A stretch of DNA of 64,000 nucleotides. Source: DUOA01 sp012839095 (GTDB lineage: Bacteria; Bacillota; Clostridia; Caldicoprobacterales; DTU083). Below the pieces are notes generated by a model, which ran no database searches, was not told where the DNA came from, and saw only the letters and a list, made by a program, of their open reading frames with translations. Location of the stretch: NCBI GenBank assembly GCA_050951505.1, contig JBMNJE010000002.1, forward strand, positions 62,001 to 126,000, read 5' to 3'. Both the position numbers and the translations under genes were made by a program. Of the stretch, positions 1-7,954 are shown piece after piece (within the stretch, counting starts at the first letter, position 1; the number at the start of each line of letters is the position of its first letter).

Positions 1-920
1 TGCTGAGTAATCATAATGGGAAAACCTGAAAGGGTACCGGATTCAAATTCTGCAATCTGCTTGTTGAATCCGTTGGAAAGGGCAAGTATGGAGGCGATGC
101 CCACAATGCCGATACTGGATGCAAAGGAGGTAAGCAGGGTGCGAAACCATTTGGTCCGGATGTTTCTTCCCGAAAGCTTCAGGGCAGTGCCAAATCCCAT
201 TCCGGTTCTGCGCAGCTGATACTCCGGGTCCTCCCGGGGCTGCTCATAAGGCCTGGTGTCCTTTACCACCTTTCCATCCTTGAATTCTATAATCCGATCT
301 GCATATTTTTCCGCCAGGAGAGGATTGTGGGTAACCATGATGACCAGCTTGTCCCTGGCTATCTCCTTTATCAGATCCAATATCTGCACGCTGGTATTGG
401 TGTCCAGGGCACCGGTGGGTTCGTCTGCCAGGATGATGTCGGGGTCGTTGGCCAAAGCCCTTGCTATAGCAGCCCGCTGCATCTGACCGCCTGACAGTTG
501 GCTGGGTTTTTTATGAATGTGATCCTTAAGGCCCACCTTCACAAGCACATCCTCGGCCTTCTTTCGCCTGCTTTCAGCAGACTCGCCGCTTAAAGCCAGC
601 CCCAGCATTACATTATCCCTTATGTTCAAATGCTCAATTAAATGATAGGTTTGGAAAACAAAGCCAACACTGTTGTTTCTGTATGCGTCCCAGTCGCTGT
701 CGCTGAATTTTTCGGTTGAACTGCCGTTGATCCGAAGGTCGCCCTGATCAGCCCGATCCAGGCCCCCTACAATATTTAAAAAAGTGGTTTTTCCTGATCC
801 GCTGGGGCCCAGGATGGCTGCAAATTCATTTTTTCTGAAGCTTATCGTAACCCCGTTTAGTGCCGTATGTCTTACCTCCCCCGTGACATAGTGTTTTGAA
901 ATGTTTTCCACATGAAGCAT
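1..920 (-). CDS. ABC transporter ATP-binding/permease protein, N-terminal part (cut by window edge)
   Basis: This is the N-terminal ~306 residues of a leftward MacB-type transporter subunit. The translation from ATG at 920 has a Walker A loop (GPSGSGKT, about residues 39-46), the ABC signature LSGGQMQRAAIARAL, Walker B IILADEPTGALDT and the switch His in MVTHNP. After about residue 235 the same frame continues into a Lys/Arg-rich linker and a hydrophobic segment (SFASSIGIVGIASILALSNG), which resembles the first membrane helix of an FtsX/MacB permease. I therefore infer a fused ATPase-permease. The ribosome site AAAGGAGA lies just upstream. Such proteins usually export peptides, antibiotics or lipids; the substrate cannot be told here. 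The reading frame is open to the left edge. Confidence 0.85.
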   Translation of the reverse strand, partial: MLHVENISKHYVTGEVRHTALNGVTISFRKNEFAAILGPSGSGKTTFLNIVGGLDRADQGDLRINGSSTEKFSDSDWDAYRNNSVGFVFQTYHLIEHLNIRDNVMLGLALSGESAESRRKKAEDVLVKVGLKDHIHKKPSQLSGGQMQRAAIARALANDPDIILADEPTGALDTNTSVQILDLIKEIARDKLVIMVTHNPLLAEKYADRIIEFKDGKVVKDTRPYEQPREDPEYQLRRTGMGFGTALKLSGRNIRTKWFRTLLTSFASSIGIVGIASILALSNGFNKQIAEFESGTLSGFPIMITQ

Positions 921-988
921 GAAATTGTCTCCTTTTTTCTTCAATAGAAATAGGTTGTACAATCTCAGGAAAATTACTTATTTTTTTG

Positions 989-1017
989 TTGACATTGCCC
1001 TGCAGATATGGTATTTA
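989..1017 (+). promoter_or_regulatory. sigma-A-type promoter of the XRE-potABCD operon
   Basis: TTGACA at 989-994, a 17-base spacer, then TATTTA at 1012-1017. It sits about 65 bases before the regulator start at 1083. A small inverted repeat, AAACTcaaAGTTT (about 1049-1061), lies between promoter and start and could be an operator for the regulator; that part is a guess. Confidence 0.5.
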
Positions 1018-1082
1018 TATATGCGTATTCTTGTTTAGCTATTATAAACTCAAAGTTTAGTGTTAGGAGACTGGATGATTTT

Positions 1083-1622
1083 ATGAAAATAGGGGAAAAA
1101 ATCAGGGAATTGCGGATACGCAACGGTTTGACCCAGCAGGAACTCGCCGACAGGTGCGAGCTTTCCAAGGGGTTTATTTCCCAGGTGGAGCGGGAGCTCA
1201 CCTCTCCCTCCATTGCTACCCTGATGGACATTTTGGAGAGCCTGGGCACCAATATCAAGGATTTCTTCAATGAGCAGATTGATGAAAAAATTGTATTCAA
1301 AAAGGAAGATGTCTCCAGCCTGGAAAACAAGGAATTGGATCATGTAATACACTGGATTGTCCCCAACGCACAAAAAAACCTGATGGAGCCCATAGTCATG
1401 GAACTGGCTCCGGGGGGCATGTCCAAAGCAGAGGACCCCCACGAAGGGGAAGAGTTCGGCTATGTTTTGTCCGGCGCTGTCATTTTGCATCTGGGCAAAC
1501 AGCAATATCGGGTTCGTAAAGGTGAATGCTTTACCTTCAAGCCCAATATGAGCCATTACCTGTCCAACGGCTCCAGGGGAAAATCTGTCCTGTTGTGGGT
1601 TTCGACGCCGCCCACCTTTTAA
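1083..1622 (+). CDS. XRE-family regulator with C-terminal cupin sensor domain (PuuR-like)
   Basis: The 179-residue protein has an N-terminal helix-turn-helix (about residues 5-60, with the typical IRELRIRNGLTQQELADRCE) and a C-terminal cupin fold (about residues 105-178, with EEFGYVLSGAVILHLG and FTFKPNMSHYLSN). This is the domain order and length of E. coli PuuR, the putrescine-responsive repressor. I chose ATG 1083 because a GGAG lies about 13 bases upstream and because it gives the family length; an upstream extension to 1008 would add 25 unlikely residues overlapping the promoter. It lies directly before potABCD, so it probably senses polyamines and controls their uptake. That role is inferred from family and position. 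Confidence 0.85.
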   Translation: MKIGEKIRELRIRNGLTQQELADRCELSKGFISQVERELTSPSIATLMDILESLGTNIKDFFNEQIDEKIVFKKEDVSSLENKELDHVIHWIVPNAQKNLMEPIVMELAPGGMSKAEDPHEGEEFGYVLSGAVILHLGKQQYRVRKGECFTFKPNMSHYLSNGSRGKSVLLWVSTPPTF

Positions 1623-1648
1623 GATAATATTTGTAAAGGGGATTCGGT

Positions 1649-2698
1649 ATGACTGACAAAATCATTCTGGAGCTTAAAAGTGTATCCAAAACCTATGACG
1701 ATACACCGGCTCTGGTTAACATCAACCTGTATATAAGAAAAAATGAATTCGTTACGCTTCTGGGTCCCAGCGGCTGCGGAAAAACCACCACTTTGCGGAT
1801 AATCGGCGGTTTTGAGGAAGCAGACGAAGGCGATTTGCTCTTTGAAGGGAAAAACATAAATAATCTACCTGCCCATAAGCGGAAGGTCAATACCGTTTTT
1901 CAGAAGTATGCACTTTTTCCTCATATGAATGTATTTGACAACATCGCTTTCGGCCTCAAAATCAAGAAAATGGATAAAGAGCTGATACAGGAAAAGGTGG
2001 AGCATATGCTCAGGCTGGTTAACCTGGAGGGCTATGAAAAGCGTTCGGTAAATTCACTGAGCGGAGGCCAGCAGCAAAGGGTAGCCATTGCCCGGGCACT
2101 GGTCAATGAGCCGGAGGTTCTGCTTCTGGACGAGCCTTTGGGTGCATTGGATCTGAAACTGCGCAAGGAAATGCAGGTGGAGCTGAAGAAAATGCAGCAG
2201 TCCCTGGGAATTACCTTCATATATGTAACCCACGACCAGGAAGAGGCTCTCAGCATGTCAGACACCATTGTGGTGATGAACAATGGCATTATTCAGCAGA
2301 TAGGCACACCGGAAGACATCTACAACGAACCGAAAAATGCCTTCGTTGCCGATTTTATAGGGGAAAGCAACATACTGGGCGGAATCATGGAGAAGGATTT
2401 CCTGGTCAGCTTCATGGGCAGACAGTTTACCTGTCTGGATAAAGGTTTCGGTGAAAGAGAGCATGTGGACGTGGTTATAAGGCCCGAGGACATCAAGGTG
2501 GTGTCGGCAGACCAGGGCATGCTTACCGGTATTGTACGCACTGTCACCTTCAAGGGCGTGCATTATGAAATGATGATCGAAGGTGAGAATTATACCTGGA
2601 TGGTGCACAGCACCGTAATGGCTCCCGAAGGCAGTGAGGTGGGCCTGAATATAATGCCGGATGATATCCATATTATGAAGAAGAAGGTGGATATATGA
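1649..2698 (+). CDS. potA: spermidine/putrescine ABC transporter, ATP-binding protein PotA
   Basis: The 349-residue ATPase energises polyamine import at the inner face of the membrane. Visible motifs are Walker A GPSGCGKTT (about residues 39-47), the Q-loop in VFQKYALFPH, the signature LSGGQQQRVAIARAL, Walker B VLLLDEPLGALD and the switch His in THDQEEA. A TOBE-like C-terminal domain follows (about residues 270-345, with VVIRPEDIKVV). The length and motif set match PotA of the CUT1/PotA group. Its stop overlaps the potB start (ATGA), which points to translational coupling. The regulator lies 26 bases upstream in the same direction. Confidence 0.95.
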   Translation: MTDKIILELKSVSKTYDDTPALVNINLYIRKNEFVTLLGPSGCGKTTTLRIIGGFEEADEGDLLFEGKNINNLPAHKRKVNTVFQKYALFPHMNVFDNIAFGLKIKKMDKELIQEKVEHMLRLVNLEGYEKRSVNSLSGGQQQRVAIARALVNEPEVLLLDEPLGALDLKLRKEMQVELKKMQQSLGITFIYVTHDQEEALSMSDTIVVMNNGIIQQIGTPEDIYNEPKNAFVADFIGESNILGGIMEKDFLVSFMGRQFTCLDKGFGEREHVDVVIRPEDIKVVSADQGMLTGIVRTVTFKGVHYEMMIEGENYTWMVHSTVMAPEGSEVGLNIMPDDIHIMKKKVDI

Positions 2699-3519
2699 AA
2701 AGACATTGGCTTGCCTGGCCTTACATTATCTGGATGATTATTTTTATAGTTGTGCCCATGATCCTGGTGGTGTTTTACAGTGTGACCGAGCAGACGGGTG
2801 AGGGTTATCAGCTGACCTTCAGACACTTCCACAGGTTTGTGGACCCGATTTATATAAATGTTCTGATTCGCTCCGTAGTACTGGCCCTGGTGAGTACAAT
2901 TATCTGTCTGCTGCTGGGTTATCCCATGGCAGCCATATTGGCCGGCAGGGAGTTCAGCAGGAAAAAGATTATGTATATGCTCATAGTGCTTCCCATGTGG
3001 ATGAATTTTCTGCTGCGCACCTATGCATGGATGACTCTGCTGGAGCGGAATGGTGTGGTAAACACTATCCTGTCCTTTCTGAACCTGCCTTCCCTGGACA
3101 TTCTCTATACCAATAAGGCAGTTGTGCTTGGAATGGTATATAATTTTCTTCCCTTTATGATCCTGCCCATCTACTCGGTTCTATCCAAGATCGATCAGAG
3201 TGTGATAGAGGCGGCTCAGGATCTGGGCGGCAACGGCATTGTTGTTTTCAGAAGGGTGATTTTCCCCTTAAGTCTGCCCGGGGTGGTTTCCGGTATCACC
3301 ATGGTATTCATGCCTGCGGTAACTACTTTTGTCATATCAAGGCTCCTGGGCGGCGGTCAGTTCACCCTTATAGGCAACCTGATTGAACAGCAGTTTCTGT
3401 CTTCAGGAGACTGGGGTTTCGGATCCGCTCTGTCGGTTATAATGATGATACTTATACTGCTCAGCATGGGAGTTATGTCCCGGTATGAGCAGGATAAGGG
3501 GGGAGGTGCCCTGTGGTGA
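2695..3519 (+). CDS. potB: spermidine/putrescine ABC transporter permease PotB
   Basis: This is one of the two membrane subunits of the polyamine importer. The 274-residue protein has six predicted hydrophobic segments, beginning with WPYIIWMIIFIVVPMILVV, and carries the EAA coupling loop (EAAQDLGGNGIVVFRRVIFPL-type, about residues 182-202) that contacts PotA. Length and motif match PotB. The start ATG 2695 overlaps the potA stop by 4 bases and the stop lies in the potC start region, so the operon is tightly packed. The pairing with PotC and PotD downstream makes the assignment secure. Confidence 0.94.
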   Translation: MKRHWLAWPYIIWMIIFIVVPMILVVFYSVTEQTGEGYQLTFRHFHRFVDPIYINVLIRSVVLALVSTIICLLLGYPMAAILAGREFSRKKIMYMLIVLPMWMNFLLRTYAWMTLLERNGVVNTILSFLNLPSLDILYTNKAVVLGMVYNFLPFMILPIYSVLSKIDQSVIEAAQDLGGNGIVVFRRVIFPLSLPGVVSGITMVFMPAVTTFVISRLLGGGQFTLIGNLIEQQFLSSGDWGFGSALSVIMMILILLSMGVMSRYEQDKGGGALW

Positions 3520-4355
3520 TGCGTTTTCTTAAGAAAACCTATGTCTTTCTCATATTTGCCTTCCTTTATGCCCCCATACTGGTGCTTATTGTATTTTCCT
3601 TCAATGAGTCCAAGTCCAGGGGCAATTGGGAGGGTCTGACACTCAAGTGGTACAGGGAGCTCTTTCAGGATCGCCAGATTATGTCGGCCCTTTACTATAC
3701 CCTGCTTATTGCGATTCTGTCCTCCGTTATTGCCACTGTAATAGGCCTGGTTGCATCCATTGGCATCTTCCATATGAAAAAGCTGCCCCAGAGCATGGTA
3801 CTCAACCTGAACTATATCCCCATCCTGAATCCGGACATTGTAACCGGTATTTCACTGATGGTGCTCTTTATCTCCATGAAGATGAATCTGGGCTTTGCAA
3901 CCATGCTCCTGGCACATATTACCTTTAACATTCCTTATGTAATTTTATCCATCCTGCCCAAGCTCAAGCAGATGAACAAGCATCTGTATGAGGCGGCTCT
4001 GGATCTGGGGGCATCTCCAGTGGAAGCCTTCTGGAAGGTTATTCTTCCGGAGATCATGCCCGGTATCATTACCGGCTTCCTGCTGGCCTTTACCCTGTCC
4101 ATCGATGACTTTGTAATCAGCTTTTTCACGACGGGTTCAGGAGTAAACAACCTTTCCATTGTCATATTTGGAATGGCCAGGCGAGGAATCAGTCCGAAAA
4201 TAAATGCTCTTTCAACCTTAATGTTTCTGAGCGTTCTGATACTTTTAATCATAGTGAATTTAAGGATGTCTGTTGATAATCCGGAAAGGAGAGGGAAAAA
4301 TGGCAGAAGTAAAGAAAATGGCCGCTATCTTCCTGGTATTGGTCATGATATTTAG
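3519..4355 (+). CDS. potC: spermidine/putrescine ABC transporter permease PotC
   Basis: This is the second membrane subunit of the polyamine importer. It has about six hydrophobic segments and an EAA loop (EAALDLGASPVEAFWKVILP-type, about residues 165-185). Three in-frame starts are possible: GTG 3513, GTG 3516 and ATG 3519; a GGGAGG at 3501-3506 suits either. I take ATG 3519, which overlaps the potB stop by one base. The last 18 codons (4300-4355) run inside the start of potD and encode a charged tail (NPERRGKNGRSKENGR) that is probably not part of the membrane domain. That overlap is longer than usual for this operon. Confidence 0.92.
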   Translation: MRFLKKTYVFLIFAFLYAPILVLIVFSFNESKSRGNWEGLTLKWYRELFQDRQIMSALYYTLLIAILSSVIATVIGLVASIGIFHMKKLPQSMVLNLNYIPILNPDIVTGISLMVLFISMKMNLGFATMLLAHITFNIPYVILSILPKLKQMNKHLYEAALDLGASPVEAFWKVILPEIMPGIITGFLLAFTLSIDDFVISFFTTGSGVNNLSIVIFGMARRGISPKINALSTLMFLSVLILLIIVNLRMSVDNPERRGKNGRSKENGRYLPGIGHDI

Positions 4356-5364
4356 CCTGACTGCCTGCGGAGGCAGCGGGGATGGTGAAAAGAAGGGCGG
4401 CGGTACCATTACCGTCTTCAATTGGGGGGACTATATAGATGAATCGGTTCTCAGGGACTTTGAAGAGGAATATGGTATCCGGGTAAACTATACCGTCTAC
4501 GCTACCAATGAAGAGATGTATGTCAAGCTTAAATCCGGAGGGACCAACTATGATGTCATTTTCCCGTCGGATTATATGATAGCAAGGCTTATTAAGGAAG
4601 ACATGCTTCATAAGATAGACATGAGCAAAATAACCAACTATGAGAATATTGGGGATGAGTTCACGAGTCTGGACTATGATCCCGACAATGAATACTCTGT
4701 TCCCTATATGTGGGGCACCCTGGGAATTGCATATAACAAGACCATGGTGGATGACCCGGTGGACAGCTGGGATATCCTCTGGAACCCCAAGTATGAAAAA
4801 AACATCTTTATGCTGGACAGCCAGAGGGACTCCATTGCAGTTGCCCTGAAAAAACTGGGATATTCACTGAATACAAGGGATGAGGCCCAGCTGGAGGAGG
4901 CCAAACAGGAACTTATCAGGCAAAGGCCCCTGGTGCTGTCCTATGTGGGGGATGAGGTAAAGGATAAGATGGTTGCCGGGGAGGCTGCACTGGCAGTAGT
5001 CTGGTCCGGAGATGCCGTAGCCATGAAATGGGAAAATGAAGATTTGGAATATGCCATTCCCAAGGAGGGCTCAAATCTGTGGTTTGATGCCATGGCCATT
5101 CCCAAGACCAGTCAGAACAAGGAGGCTGCCGAGCTCTTTATCAACTTCATGACTGATCCTGAGATCGCCTTACGCAACGCCGAATACATCGGATACTCCA
5201 CGCCCAACATAGCAGCCATGGAGATGCTGGACGAAGAGATCCGCAATGATGAGGTTGCCTATCCGGACATGGGTTCGCTGGTAAATTGTGAGGTTTTTGA
5301 GGATATAAGTGATATAATTGCTCTATACAATCGTATTTGGGATGAGGTCAAAGCAGCCCAGTAA
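4300..5364 (+). CDS. potD: spermidine/putrescine-binding lipoprotein PotD
   Basis: The 354-residue protein is the extracellular substrate receptor of the Pot importer. It has a lipoprotein signal: a basic start (MAEVKK), a hydrophobic core (MAAIFLVLVMIFSL) and the lipobox LTAC at about residues 19-22. The mature part begins TVFNWGDYIDESVL, which is typical of PotD/PotF, and contains the periplasmic-binding fold segments DVIFPSDYMIARL and AVVWSGDAVAM. I chose ATG 4300 because AAAGGAGAGG ends about 8 bases upstream and because the signal peptide then starts correctly. It closes the operon before a strong terminator. Confidence 0.94.
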   Translation: MAEVKKMAAIFLVLVMIFSLTACGGSGDGEKKGGGTITVFNWGDYIDESVLRDFEEEYGIRVNYTVYATNEEMYVKLKSGGTNYDVIFPSDYMIARLIKEDMLHKIDMSKITNYENIGDEFTSLDYDPDNEYSVPYMWGTLGIAYNKTMVDDPVDSWDILWNPKYEKNIFMLDSQRDSIAVALKKLGYSLNTRDEAQLEEAKQELIRQRPLVLSYVGDEVKDKMVAGEAALAVVWSGDAVAMKWENEDLEYAIPKEGSNLWFDAMAIPKTSQNKEAAELFINFMTDPEIALRNAEYIGYSTPNIAAMEMLDEEIRNDEVAYPDMGSLVNCEVFEDISDIIALYNRIWDEVKAAQ

Positions 5365-5406
5365 TGATTGTAAGCAGTGTACCAGTGAAAGGCTTTCAGT
5401 AAGCTG

Positions 5407-5432
5407 AAAAGGCTGCCGAATGGCAGCCTTTT
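5407..5432 (+). terminator. rho-independent terminator after potD
   Basis: An 11-bp hairpin, AAAAGGCTGCC / GGCAGCCTTTT with a 4-base loop, ends in a short T run. It lies 43 bases after potD. The A run on the other side lets it work for the leftward gene at 5459-5851 as well. Confidence 0.88.
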
Positions 5433-5458
5433 CAAAATGCTTTCCTTTTATAACATGT

Positions 5459-5851
5459 TCAGCGGAATTGGTATTTTCCAAGGGTGGTCATTTTCTTTTC
5501 TTCCCTGAGAATGATATCATACAGGCTGATATCCAGGGTGTTGGCCAGGCTGGCCATATAAAAAAGCTGGTTGCCCAGTTCATCTTCTATGATATTTCTG
5601 CAGTTGGAGCACACACTTCCGGTTATATGTGAATCCATGTAGTTTTTCAGATTGTCCAGGGAAACATTTTCGGGGATCTGCTGTTTTCCTGCATGTATCT
5701 CAATACAGCCGCAGTCCGTGACGGCTTTTACTACTGCCCGGTTTACCCTGGCAGCCGCTTCCTGGTACTTGGTAATAATATCCAGAATGCTTCGATGCCG
5801 CAGCAATTGCTCCCTGGCCATGTTCTGGTAGTTTTGTAAAATCATGTCCAT
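5459..5851 (-). CDS. conserved hypothetical protein, MazG-like C-terminal part
   Basis: This 130-residue protein is all-helical by appearance. Its C-terminal half (VCSNCRNIIEDELGNQLFY.., then LANTLDISLYDIILREEKKM) resembles the EExxD..FY..L...L.I.L..V pattern of MazG-type nucleotide pyrophosphohydrolases, but the match is loose and I would not assign an activity. A CxNC pair is present (SVCSNC), as is a second CGC motif (VTDCGCIEI), so metal binding is possible. An in-frame GTG at 5863 falls inside the ribosome site AAAGGAG, so ATG 5851 is the better start. It diverges from carD and converges on the potD terminator. Confidence 0.7.
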   Translation of the reverse strand: MDMILQNYQNMAREQLLRHRSILDIITKYQEAAARVNRAVVKAVTDCGCIEIHAGKQQIPENVSLDNLKNYMDSHITGSVCSNCRNIIEDELGNQLFYMASLANTLDISLYDIILREEKKMTTLGKYQFR

Positions 5852-5886
5852 ATTCGCGCGCACTCCTTTAATATCGCTATAATTTA

Positions 5887-5915
5887 ATTATGATGGAGTT
5901 TAATATATTTGTCAA
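5887..5915 (-). promoter_or_regulatory. leftward promoter of the MazG-like gene
   Basis: On the minus strand, TTGACA (plus coordinates 5910-5915), 17 bases, then CATAAT (5887-5892). The -10 element is about 36 bases before the start at 5851. Confidence 0.6.
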
Positions 5916-6006
5916 GCAATCGGAAAACCGGATTTGTTGAAATTTACCGAATTTAACCCGAGCAGATCTGTTGTTTTGCATATTATAAAAATATATGGAT
6001 TTATTG

Positions 6007-6035
6007 TTGACAACCAGGTGTATATTTGTTACAAT
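6007..6035 (+). promoter_or_regulatory. carD: upstream promoter (P1) of carD
   Basis: TTGACA at 6007-6012, a 17-base spacer and TACAAT at 6030-6035. It is the first of two consensus-spaced promoters in front of carD. Confidence 0.6.
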
Positions 6036-6044
6036 ATCAGTTTT

Positions 6045-6073
6045 TTGACTTCTTTCTCCTCTTGTGCTATAAT
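6045..6073 (+). promoter_or_regulatory. carD: downstream promoter (P2) of carD
   Basis: TTGACT at 6045-6050, a 17-base spacer and a perfect TATAAT at 6068-6073, 32 bases before the carD start. Confidence 0.75.
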
Positions 6074-6105
6074 TGTAATTAGTCAATTGAAAGGAGGCAT
6101 CATGG

Positions 6106-6600
6106 ATGTTTGAGATAGGTGACAAAGTGGTCTATCCAATGCACGGTGCCGGCATAATAGAGGGAATAGAGGTAAAGGAAATATTAGGAGAAAAACAGCA
6201 ATATTATATACTCAATTTCCCTATGGGCGGGATGAAGGTTATGATCCCCACCAAAAATGTGGAAGAAATAGGCGTGAGGGAAGTCATATCCCACACCGAC
6301 ATCAGCAAGCTTGTACATGTTCTGAGTCATCCAAGCGACACCCTTCCCGACAATTGGAATAAAAGATACCGGATGAATCTGGAGAAGATTAAGACCGGAG
6401 ATATTTTCGAAGTAGCCGATGTCGTACGGGATCTCATGATACGCGATCGCGACAAGGGTTTGTCTTCCGCTGAAAAGAAAATGCTCAATAATGCAAGGCA
6501 GATACTCATCAGTGAAGTGTGCCTGTCCACTTCAGCTGCAGAAGATGAAGTGGCATCAATGATAGACAAGATAACTCTCCAGGAAACAGCGTCGGACTGA
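6106..6600 (+). CDS. carD: CarD/CdnL-family RNA polymerase-binding transcription factor
   Basis: The 164-residue protein matches the CarD_CdnL_TRCF family. Its N-terminal Tudor-like RNA polymerase-interacting domain (about residues 1-60) begins FEIGDKVVYPMHGAGIIEGI, as in CdnL and the RID of Mfd. The C-terminal helical part (about residues 65-160) contains the expected NWNKRYRMNLEKIKTGD segment. These proteins bind the beta subunit and stabilise open promoter complexes. ATG 6102 just upstream is followed by a stop after two codons, so ATG 6106 with AAGGAGG 8 bases away is the start. Its position ahead of yacL and ispD-ispF is common in Clostridia. Confidence 0.93.
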   Translation: MFEIGDKVVYPMHGAGIIEGIEVKEILGEKQQYYILNFPMGGMKVMIPTKNVEEIGVREVISHTDISKLVHVLSHPSDTLPDNWNKRYRMNLEKIKTGDIFEVADVVRDLMIRDRDKGLSSAEKKMLNNARQILISEVCLSTSAAEDEVASMIDKITLQETASD

Positions 6601-6637
6601 CGCTGTTATTCTCATCTCCTATTTGTACTTTTTAACC

Positions 6638-6665
6638 TCTCATGGCCCAGGCCATGAGATTTTGC
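6638..6665 (+). terminator. terminator after carD
   Basis: An 8-bp hairpin, CTCATGGC / GCCATGAG with loop CCAG (6639-6658), is followed by ATTTT. A second small hairpin, CAGCGTC / GACGCTG, spans the carD stop codon. Confidence 0.7.
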
Positions 6666-6745
6666 TTCAGGCAGCCAAATAAGCGAATTGTTTTCATCTC
6701 AAATTATAAAGTAAGGAAGGTTAGTATTTATATATTATAAAATTT

Positions 6746-6754
6746 TGGTATAAT
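6746..6754 (+). promoter_or_regulatory. extended -10 promoter of yacL
   Basis: TGGTATAAT (TGnTATAAT), with TATAAT at 6749-6754, lies 30 bases before the start at 6784. No good -35 element is seen, which fits an extended -10 promoter. Confidence 0.5.
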
Positions 6755-6783
6755 GATAATAATAGGTAACAGGAGGTGATGTA

Positions 6784-7878
6784 ATGCGGAGAATGCTGCG
6801 CATACTGCTGACACTGACAGGCTTGGCTGCCGGTATCGGCATTGCGCTCTTAATCAATCAGGGGTTGGAGCATTTCAATATCCTGTTTGCTCCCGATTAT
6901 CAGGAAATCATACTCATCATTATCTGCGGATTTGCATTTGGACTCTTATTTTTTTTACTGTCTTCCGGTATTATAAAACACACTCTGGCATTCCTAAGCT
7001 GGGTTGAGAATAAGTTCATTGAAATACCCATGCCGGACATAGTATCCGGATCGGTAGGGCTGATAGTCGGGCTGATTATTGCCTTTCTCATATCCGATCC
7101 CATCAGCAGAATGAAGATTCCCTGGATATCCCTTATTCTGACCATTGCCATTTATGTTTTTTCTGTCTATTTGGGAGTCAGCATTGCCACAAAAAGGCGT
7201 GATGAACTCAGTGGATTTTTTCCCTTCCGGAAATTTGCCAAAGACAAGCCCGGTAAGGAACGGACTTCAGTACCCAAGGTTTTGGATACCAGCGTAATAA
7301 TTGACGGGCGTATTTTTGATATCTGCAAGACCGGCTTTGTGGAAGGACCATTGATCATACCCTCTTTTGTACTGGAGGAGCTGCGCCATATTGCCGACTC
7401 GTCCGATGCTCTTAAGCGCAACCGCGGGCGCCGGGGGCTGGATATACTAAATAGGATCCAAAAGGAACTGGAGATTGAGGTACGAATCCATGAGGAAGAT
7501 TTTGCCGATACAGCAGAAGTGGATACCAAGCTATTGAAGCTGGGTCAGCTTTTAAATGCCAAGGTACTCACAAACGACTACAATCTGAATAAGGTGGCCG
7601 AGTTTCAGGGCGTTACCGTGCTTAATATAAATGAACTGGCCAATGCTGTAAAACCGGTTGTTCTGCCCGGTGAGGAAATGGTGGTGCAGGTCATCAAAGA
7701 CGGAAAGGAAATGGGACAGGGTATAGCCTATCTGGACGACGGCACCATGATCGTGGTGGACGGCGGTAAAAAACATGTGGGGGAAACTATTGGGGTTATG
7801 GTGACAAGTGTCCTGCAGACAGCAGCAGGGCGGATGATCTTTGCCAAACCCAAATCCGCTGATCAGATCGTTTCCTGA
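6784..7878 (+). CDS. membrane-anchored PIN/TRAM-domain protein (YacL family)
   Basis: The 364-residue protein has four hydrophobic segments in residues 1-140, then a PIN domain (about residues 165-290: VLDTSVIIDGRI supplies the first metal-binding Asp, and VLTNDYNLNKVA the late one) and a TRAM domain (about residues 295-355). This is the YacL architecture of Firmicutes. PIN domains are often ribonucleases and TRAM binds RNA; the actual substrate of YacL is not established. The start ATG 6784 follows AGGAGGTGATGTA. In B. subtilis the gene likewise precedes ispD and ispF, and that order is kept here. Confidence 0.92.
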   Translation: MRRMLRILLTLTGLAAGIGIALLINQGLEHFNILFAPDYQEIILIIICGFAFGLLFFLLSSGIIKHTLAFLSWVENKFIEIPMPDIVSGSVGLIVGLIIAFLISDPISRMKIPWISLILTIAIYVFSVYLGVSIATKRRDELSGFFPFRKFAKDKPGKERTSVPKVLDTSVIIDGRIFDICKTGFVEGPLIIPSFVLEELRHIADSSDALKRNRGRRGLDILNRIQKELEIEVRIHEEDFADTAEVDTKLLKLGQLLNAKVLTNDYNLNKVAEFQGVTVLNINELANAVKPVVLPGEEMVVQVIKDGKEMGQGIAYLDDGTMIVVDGGKKHVGETIGVMVTSVLQTAAGRMIFAKPKSADQIVS

Positions 7879-7913
7879 GAAACTGTTTTAAGTAAAAAAT
7901 GAATGTATTATAT

Positions 7914-7937
7914 GGTTGGGTGAAAGCCCGACTTTTC
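7914..7937 (+). terminator. weak terminator-like hairpin between yacL and ispD
   Basis: A 7-bp stem with two G-U pairs and a GAAA tetraloop (GTTGGGT/GCCCGAC) is followed by TTTT. It may reduce rather than stop read-through into ispD. Confidence 0.4.
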
Positions 7938-7954
7938 GTCATCAGGGGGCTGTT

